A DNA stretch of 11,949 bases from Elusimicrobiota bacterium (lineage in GTDB: Bacteria > Elusimicrobiota > Elusimicrobia > 2-01-FULL-59-12 > JACPXA01): the NCBI GenBank assembly GCA_016196785.1, contig JACPXA010000218.1:1-11949 (forward strand), written 5' to 3'. Below, piece after piece: positions 7,766 through 11,949 of the stretch. The notes below the pieces were generated by a model. It was not told the origin of the DNA, did not search any database, and saw only the letters and a list, made by a program, of their open reading frames with translations. Within the stretch, counting starts at the first letter, position 1, and each line of letters begins with the position of its first letter. Both the position numbers and the translations under genes were made by a program.

Positions 7766-8500
7766 TTATCGTATCAACTTGGCGGGTTGCTCGTCAAGCG
7801 ATGTGAGGTGCGTTGTGAGGTATCCCCAGGTGGTCAGCAAGCGGGCTGTATGGGGAGCCTGGGCACGGGCCGATGGTACACGAAAGCTCTCGGCGAGACG
7901 AACTAAGTCCTGTGGGGCATCAACATCAAACCAGGGGGGAAGAACGGACATTGGGAGTCTCTGGTGCTCGACCCGGGTGCGGGTGGCCTCAAACACGAGC
8001 GGGGTGGACCAGGGAATTTCTTCAAACAGTTGAGGCTGAAGTCGTTGGAGTCCGATGAGGTAGTACCCACCATCATCAGAAGGCCCCAGGACCACCTCCG
8101 GCTGCTGGTGCTGTAGGAGTTGAACCGCCTCGCTCAGATAGCGTGGGGGGAGGGTGGGACTATCGGTCGCCATGACGACGACCGGCCTGTCCCCCTGCTG
8201 GAAGACCTGGTCAAAGGCTGTCTTAAGCCGCTCTCCGAGATGCTGTCCCTGCTGGGGAAACCAGGGGAGGGGTTGCCCCACCCATGCCGGAGTAGGCCAT
8301 TGGGGGTGTGGCTGATAGGCAATCCACACCCGCCACCCCCCCTCTCGGCCCAACCGGGTGATCCACTGGATGGCATCTTGCGCAAAAGACTCCGCCAGAG
8401 CGGCTGCTTGCGTAAACGAGAGCGCCGGCACCAAACGCGTTTTCACCGTGCGAGGCACCGGCGCTTTAATGAACACGACTACCGCGGGACTAGCATCCAC
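7766..8500 (-). CDS. TIGR04282/DUF2064 GT-A transferase (arsenosugar-associated family)
   Basis: 244 residues. The signature runs FIKAPVPRTVKTRL (10-23), MATDSPTLP (110-118), GPSDDGGYYLIGL (139-151) and FDVDAPQDL (191-199). This matches the family called rSAM/selenodomain-associated transferase 1, which often lies near ArsM/ArsS and has been annotated as arsenosugar glycosyltransferase; it also occurs elsewhere. The annotated start is GTG at 8500, which has no ribosome site. A much better site (GGAGGT with ATG at 8519) lies just upstream but is one base out of frame, giving MGPKTPCGC and a stop. Removing one C from the five-C run on the coding strand (plus strand GGGGG, about 8502-8506) would join it: MGPKTPVDASPAV. 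A real indel, a sequencing error or translational slippage are all possible. The family call is strong; the substrate is inferred. Confidence -1.
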   Translation of the reverse strand: MDASPAVVVFIKAPVPRTVKTRLVPALSFTQAAALAESFAQDAIQWITRLGREGGWRVWIAYQPHPQWPTPAWVGQPLPWFPQQGQHLGERLKTAFDQVFQQGDRPVVVMATDSPTLPPRYLSEAVQLLQHQQPEVVLGPSDDGGYYLIGLQRLQPQLFEEIPWSTPLVFEATRTRVEHQRLPMSVLPPWFDVDAPQDLVRLAESFRVPSARAQAPHTARLLTTWGYLTTHLTSLDEQPAKLIR

Positions 8501-8577
8501 AGGGGGTCTTGGGACCCATAAGCGTTACCTCCTTTTTGTTACGACCTGTTCCTTTATACACCAATCGTCGAGAAATT

Positions 8578-9687
8578 TCAAGCCCAGAGTCTTGCTTCCA
8601 GGGATTGGGCCAGTCGGTCTCGAACCGCTGCCAGGACGGTCTCAAGCGGGAGGCTGGATAACTTGGGGGTCGGGGCTTGGAGCGGGGTCACCCACTCTAC
8701 CGGGGGTTTCCATCGTTGAGGATCCGTTGGCCCGAATAACACGATCGTTGGACACCCCACCGCCGCGGCGAGATGGGCCACCCCCGTATCATGACACACT
8801 AGGAGGGTCAACCGTTCCAGGAGCGCTCCCAACCCTCCAACCGTTAAGCCATTGACTCGGGGAATGGCCGCGGGAGAGGACACCTGCTCCCCGGGTGGCT
8901 CAATCAGCAGAGGTTGGACCCCGGGCCAGCGGGCGAGCGCCTCTGCCAAGGCGACAAACCGTGCTATCGGCCATCGGTTCTCTGGCTTCTTCGCCCCAGG
9001 ATGAAGCCCAACCAAACGGTCGGAGCTCAGGGTTCCACTCAGCACTTGCCCGATCATCTGCCGCTCTTCGGCTGATACGCGGAATCGCGGTCGGCGCTCA
9101 GGCACAGGGATGTGGAGCCAAGTGAGAAGCGCTAGATAGCGATCTACCTCCGTGAGGGGATCAACGTTGTCGTGGTCTAACGGCGGCGGGGCCAAGACGT
9201 TATAGAGGAAATTCGTGTGCCCATACCCCCACGTCTGACCGTCATAGCGGATGCGATACGGCGCCTGAGACCACCAGGCAAACCAATCATTTTCCAAATG
9301 ACATTTTTGGGATTCCAACGTGATCACGGCATCAAATCGTCGGCGAATCTGCCGAAGGAGGGGGAGGAGCCGCCAGGGGACGCGACGGCACCGTGGCTTG
9401 TCAAAAACCAGGACCTCATCCAGGTCGGGGCAGTGGCGAAAGACCTCCGCGTTGCGTTCCCTGACAAGCGCTACCAATGTCGCCTGGGGACAGTGTTGTC
9501 GTATCGCCCAAATCGCTGGGGTGGACAACAGCGCGTCACCCATCCGGTGGGGTAGTTTGATGATCAGGATTTGTCGGAATTGGGACCAGGGGATATTCCG
9601 CGGATCGAGTATCTTCTGGCGAACCGCTAGTCGAAGTCCATGGTAGATCAACTGTCGGAGAAACTGATCAAGAGGGGGCAATCGCAA
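8578..9687 (-). CDS. Family 9 glycosyltransferase (heptosyltransferase-like)
   Basis: 369 residues with a GT-B fold. The N-terminal domain has ILIIKLPHRMGDALLSTPA (40-58). The C-terminal nucleotide-sugar domain has GLHPGAKKPENRWP (227-240) and the hallmark CHDTGVAHLAAAVGCPTIV (298-316) followed by LFGPTDPQRW. These are the motifs of the ADP-heptose:LPS heptosyltransferase family (WaaC/WaaF/WaaQ-like), which add a sugar to a lipid-anchored core on the cytoplasmic side. The start is TTG at 9687, supported by AGAAGG 5 bases upstream; no better ATG lies before the conserved strand. It is preceded by a 73-base gap holding a palindromic repeat. The true donor need not be a heptose. Confidence -1.
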   Translation of the reverse strand: MRLPPLDQFLRQLIYHGLRLAVRQKILDPRNIPWSQFRQILIIKLPHRMGDALLSTPAIWAIRQHCPQATLVALVRERNAEVFRHCPDLDEVLVFDKPRCRRVPWRLLPLLRQIRRRFDAVITLESQKCHLENDWFAWWSQAPYRIRYDGQTWGYGHTNFLYNVLAPPPLDHDNVDPLTEVDRYLALLTWLHIPVPERRPRFRVSAEERQMIGQVLSGTLSSDRLVGLHPGAKKPENRWPIARFVALAEALARWPGVQPLLIEPPGEQVSSPAAIPRVNGLTVGGLGALLERLTLLVCHDTGVAHLAAAVGCPTIVLFGPTDPQRWKPPVEWVTPLQAPTPKLSSLPLETVLAAVRDRLAQSLEARLWA

Positions 9688-9706
9688 GGGATCCTTCTAC
9701 TCGTTA

Positions 9707-9743
9707 CCCCTCACCCTGACCCTCTCCCCCAAGGGGCGAGGGA
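9707..9743. repeat. Short copy of the CCCTCACCCTGACC palindromic repeat
   Basis: The first 22 bases are identical to 1449-1470 inside the large exported protein gene. Then CCCTCTCCCC (9719-9728) pairs, with one mismatch, with GGGGCGAGGG (9733-9742). It lies between the radical SAM and GT9 genes and may fold as a hairpin in the operon mRNA, affecting stability or partial termination (inference). There is no T-tract. Confidence -1.
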
Positions 9744-9760
9744 AGGATAGAGGTGGACGG

Positions 9761-10705
9761 TCATTCCTTGGGGGTGTTGGCGCAGGTACCGACCGAGTTC
9801 CCGCGACAGCAGTACGACGCGCACGCTGAGTGGCTGAGAGGGACCGCCTGACGAAACGACGCCTCCAAGGTAGGGCCTAGCTCAAAGTCGGGCACCTCAT
9901 AGATGATCGGACAGGGATAGACACGACAGATGCCTTCCCGCTTGAGCACTGACCGCCCGAGGCGACACATCAACGTCGTCGTATCAACCTGAAGGTCCTC
10001 TAGCCGCTGCGGGGTGAGCGTGGGCCATTCAGCGGGGGCATCAATCCGTTCTAACTGGGCCCCCATTGCGAGAATCGCCGGCAAGATCTTCACCTCAACA
10101 CGGCGTTCAAACCCAGGAAACAGCGCTTGATAGGCAGCAATCACCCGATCCGGCGTCAATGGGTTCCCACGAAACACCTCACCGGTTGTGGTGATGATGA
10201 CCCGCAGGCCTTCTTCCATCAAGCGCCGGGCGTTGGCCACGGTTCGCTGGAAGTTTCCCTCGCCGCGGATGGCGTCATGACGTGTCTCTTCATAGTGATC
10301 CAAGCTCACGCGGAGGGTGAACCGTTCCTCAAACCGTGTGTGGAGACGGACTAGGTCGGTCAGATAGCGTTGGATCGGAGCGGTGGCGTTGGTCAGCACC
10401 GTGACGTGCGTTCCAGGTTTCTCACCATCCCGGCTCCCTCCACCGGTTTCCAGGGCAGCCTCTAGCATGGGGATAATGTCTCTGACGATGAAGGGCTCAC
10501 CGCCTGTGAAATAGACATTCTGCATACCATAGCGTGTCCCCTCGCTGAGGAAGCGCTTGACCTCGTCCAGCGTCATCTGCTCCAAAAAATCGTTGGTGGG
10601 CGAGGAGGCGACGTAACAGTGGATACAGGCCAGGTTGCACCGCGACCCGACCAGGAACCACAGGTCAGCGAGTTGAGGCATTTCGTGGTGGGTCTGAATC
10701 GCCAC
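9761..10705 (-). CDS. Radical SAM protein with SPASM-like Cys-rich tail
   Basis: 314 residues from the chosen start. The 4Fe-4S site is C23-NLA-C27-IH-C30 in GSRCNLACIHCYVA, followed by the SAM-contact loop FTGGEPF (66-72) and a radical SAM barrel to about 220. The tail has seven Cys (247, 260, 265, 295, 299, 300, 308) in a CRLG...CRVYPCP...CASYCC...C arrangement. This looks like a SPASM/twitch auxiliary cluster domain. The frame opens at 10789, inside the ArsM gene, but the first 28 codons are low-complexity. The GTG at 10705 has GGGGGGAGG 8 bases upstream and starts just before the conserved strand, leaving a 37-base gap after arsM. It is not the canonical ArsS type (different N-terminal motif, no DUF3641-like selenodomain seen). 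A radical alkylation of methylated arsenic is a hypothesis from position only; peptide or cofactor modification is possible. Confidence -1.
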   Translation of the reverse strand: MAIQTHHEMPQLADLWFLVGSRCNLACIHCYVASSPTNDFLEQMTLDEVKRFLSEGTRYGMQNVYFTGGEPFIVRDIIPMLEAALETGGGSRDGEKPGTHVTVLTNATAPIQRYLTDLVRLHTRFEERFTLRVSLDHYEETRHDAIRGEGNFQRTVANARRLMEEGLRVIITTTGEVFRGNPLTPDRVIAAYQALFPGFERRVEVKILPAILAMGAQLERIDAPAEWPTLTPQRLEDLQVDTTTLMCRLGRSVLKREGICRVYPCPIIYEVPDFELGPTLEASFRQAVPLSHSACASYCCRGNSVGTCANTPKE

Positions 10706-10742
10706 GGTGGCCACCTCCCCCCGCTCCCGGCTCCCTCTACCT

Positions 10743-11771
10743 CTAACAGCAGGCGCCATTGACCGACGTGACCACGGGGGAGGGTCCACACTTGAAGAGC
10801 CCGAAATGCTTGATCGCTGTAGTCACCTCGAAGTAGCGGGAGAGACGGGTTTCTTGAAGCATCCGTGCGGTGTTCCGGCACACCGGCACGGGCCGGTGCA
10901 CCTCAAAGACGTGGTGATCGTCGAACGTAAACCGCGCGGGGGAGGAGGGGAGGTTCCCCCGGTACACCGCCACCTGCCCATAGTCTTCACAGCGGGGATC
11001 CAACGGCGTCGCAAACTTAAACCCCCGCACGGTGAGGGAAGAGAAGGTCACTGGTTCTCCTTTGACTTCCTGCTGAACGACGGTCCGGGAGACGACGCGG
11101 GGATCCGGGAACCTCGCCGCCTTCATCTGATCGAACCAATCATGTTCGTACTCCGCCCCGCCGAGACACTCGGCAATGAGGTCCGGGTCTTGCGAGATGG
11201 CGGGCGGGAGCCGCCGGTCGGCGGCGATGTCGGAGATGTAGAACTCCCCCCCCTCTTTCAACACGCGATGGATGGTCTGAAACACGAGATCCTTCCGCGG
11301 CGAGAGGTTGATGACGCAATCCGAGATCACCAGATCCACGCTGGTATCCGGGATGGTTTCAGCCACTTCAATAAAATCCTGATGGAACGCGACGTTGGTC
11401 CGGCCATAGCCAAACCGCCGCATGACCACCGGCAGCGCGGCTTGAGCCACCACCAGTTGCTCCTCGGTCATGTCAATCCCATGGACGAACCCCTTGGGAC
11501 CCACCAGGTACGCCATGATGAACACATCCACGCCCGTCCCAGACCCAAGATCGAGGACGGTCAGCCCGGAGAGCTGATCAGAAGGGAACGGACAGCCGCA
11601 CCCATAGTGCCGATCCTTGACCTCTTTCGGAATGAGTTCCAGGATGTCCGCGTGACGGCGTCCGGTGTCCGTCGGGCAGCAGGCGTTTTGTTTAAAGTCT
11701 TTGCGGCTTTTGAACCGGCGGCCATAGTATTCCTGCAGGAGGGTTCGAACAGGTTCTAATTCAGCGATCAT
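10743..11771 (-). CDS. arsM: ArsM-type arsenite S-adenosylmethionine methyltransferase
   Basis: 342 residues. The SAM-binding motif is TVLDLGSGTG (71-80), with GIDM (98-101). Arsenic-binding Cys candidates are C32, C60 (YGCGCPFP), C152 (DCVINLSP) and C202 (ECLGGAEY). The 28-residue C32-C60 and 50-residue C152-C202 spacings agree with the four conserved Cys of characterised ArsM proteins. The C-terminal extension (LFKCGP, ending GACC) is also typical of bacterial ArsM. It should methylate As(III) stepwise to mono- and dimethylarsenic in the cytoplasm. The ATG has GGGGAGG 7 bases upstream. It is the first gene of the operon in view, with the radical SAM gene following after 37 bases. No ArsR-type regulator or ArsB/Acr3 pump is visible in the window. 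High confidence in the family. Confidence -1.
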   Translation of the reverse strand: MIAELEPVRTLLQEYYGRRFKSRKDFKQNACCPTDTGRRHADILELIPKEVKDRHYGCGCPFPSDQLSGLTVLDLGSGTGVDVFIMAYLVGPKGFVHGIDMTEEQLVVAQAALPVVMRRFGYGRTNVAFHQDFIEVAETIPDTSVDLVISDCVINLSPRKDLVFQTIHRVLKEGGEFYISDIAADRRLPPAISQDPDLIAECLGGAEYEHDWFDQMKAARFPDPRVVSRTVVQQEVKGEPVTFSSLTVRGFKFATPLDPRCEDYGQVAVYRGNLPSSPARFTFDDHHVFEVHRPVPVCRNTARMLQETRLSRYFEVTTAIKHFGLFKCGPSPVVTSVNGACC

Positions 11772-11823
11772 CGGTCGCCTCCCCTAGCTTTAGGAGCCTG
11801 TCCGAGTATTCCGTTTCGGCTGC

Positions 11824-11929
11824 ACCGGCAGGCTGTTGGCCTGCGCCGGCGTCACGCTCGCTCGGCATACGTTCCATCGTCAAGTATGCCCTCGCTCGCG
11901 TTCCTTGGCTCGGCACAACAGCCGCCGGT
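11824..11929. repeat. Large imperfect palindrome upstream of arsM
   Basis: Outer arms ACCGGCAGGCTGTTG (11824-11838) and CAACAGCCGCCGGT (11916-11929) are inverted copies with one base difference. A central dyad GGCATAC (11864-11870) / GTATGCC (11884-11890) lies between them. The left arm can also fold locally: GCAGGC (11829-11834 region) with GCCTGC (11839-11844). The structure resembles a non-coding MITE-like or intergenic repeat. The 178 bases from 11772 to the right edge otherwise hold only the arsM ribosome site; I see no clear promoter or tRNA, and any operon promoter may lie beyond the edge or inside this repeat. Confidence -1.
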
Positions 11930-11949
11930 TCGCCATGAAAGCCATACTC

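Noticed and set aside
9761..10705. Canonical ArsS
   Set aside because: The Cys motif context and the C-terminal SPASM-like Cys pattern differ from the ArsS radical SAM/selenodomain family as I know it.
10706..10789. Earlier start of the radical SAM gene at 10789
   Set aside because: It would overlap arsM by 47 bases, lacks a ribosome site and adds low-complexity residues. The GTG at 10705 has a strong site and precedes the conserved domain.
10707..11759. 350-codon open frame on the plus strand opposite arsM
   Set aside because: The minus-strand frame has full ArsM motifs and a good ribosome site. The plus frame has no recognisable motifs and is rich in His/Arg/Gly/Pro, as expected of an antisense shadow in GC-rich DNA.
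11880..11945. 21-codon open frame on the minus strand upstream of arsM
   Set aside because: It lies within the palindromic repeat region, has no visible ribosome site in the window and shows no coding evidence.

Overview
The window holds a block of co-oriented genes, all on the minus strand. No non-coding stretch exceeds 300 bases. The DNA is GC-rich and densely coding, and several GC-rich palindromic repeats sit between genes and, once, inside one. Gene content and repeat style suggest an environmental bacterium of the Nitrospirota, NC10 or Omnitrophota kind. This is an impression only: there is no rRNA or other marker to settle taxonomy.

In transcription order (right to left) the window contains: a palindromic repeat region at the right edge; an ArsM-type arsenite methyltransferase (11771-10743); a radical SAM protein with a Cys-rich SPASM-like tail (10705-9761); a family 9 glycosyltransferase (9687-8578); a DUF2064/TIGR04282 GT-A transferase (8500-7766); a membrane processive GT2 of the cellulose/mannan synthase type (7685-6213); a polytopic GT-C/GT87-like enzyme (6163-4763); a dolichyl-phosphate-mannose-synthase-like GT2 (4750-3974); and an arsenate reductase/LMW phosphatase fused to a TPR domain (3942-3253). 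Gaps are 12-80 bases, so these eight genes probably form one operon. After a 190-base gap with promoter-like sequence comes a very long open frame (3062 to the left edge, at least 1020 codons, no stop reached). It encodes an exported protein with a ChaN/TraB-like domain and two later membrane segments.

The first and last genes of the operon belong to arsenic-handling families (methylation and arsenate reduction). Between them lie a radical SAM enzyme, a transferase family often found with arsenosugar synthesis, and four further glycosyltransferases of different folds. A reasonable hypothesis is an uncharacterised pathway that reduces and methylates arsenic, alkylates it by radical chemistry, and builds it into a sugar or glycolipid. 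The alternative is a surface-polysaccharide locus that happens to lie beside arsenic detoxification genes. Other notable features are an in-frame palindromic insert in the long exported protein, a repeat that supplies the stop of one glycosyltransferase and the start of the next, and a probable one-base indel at the start of the TIGR04282 gene.
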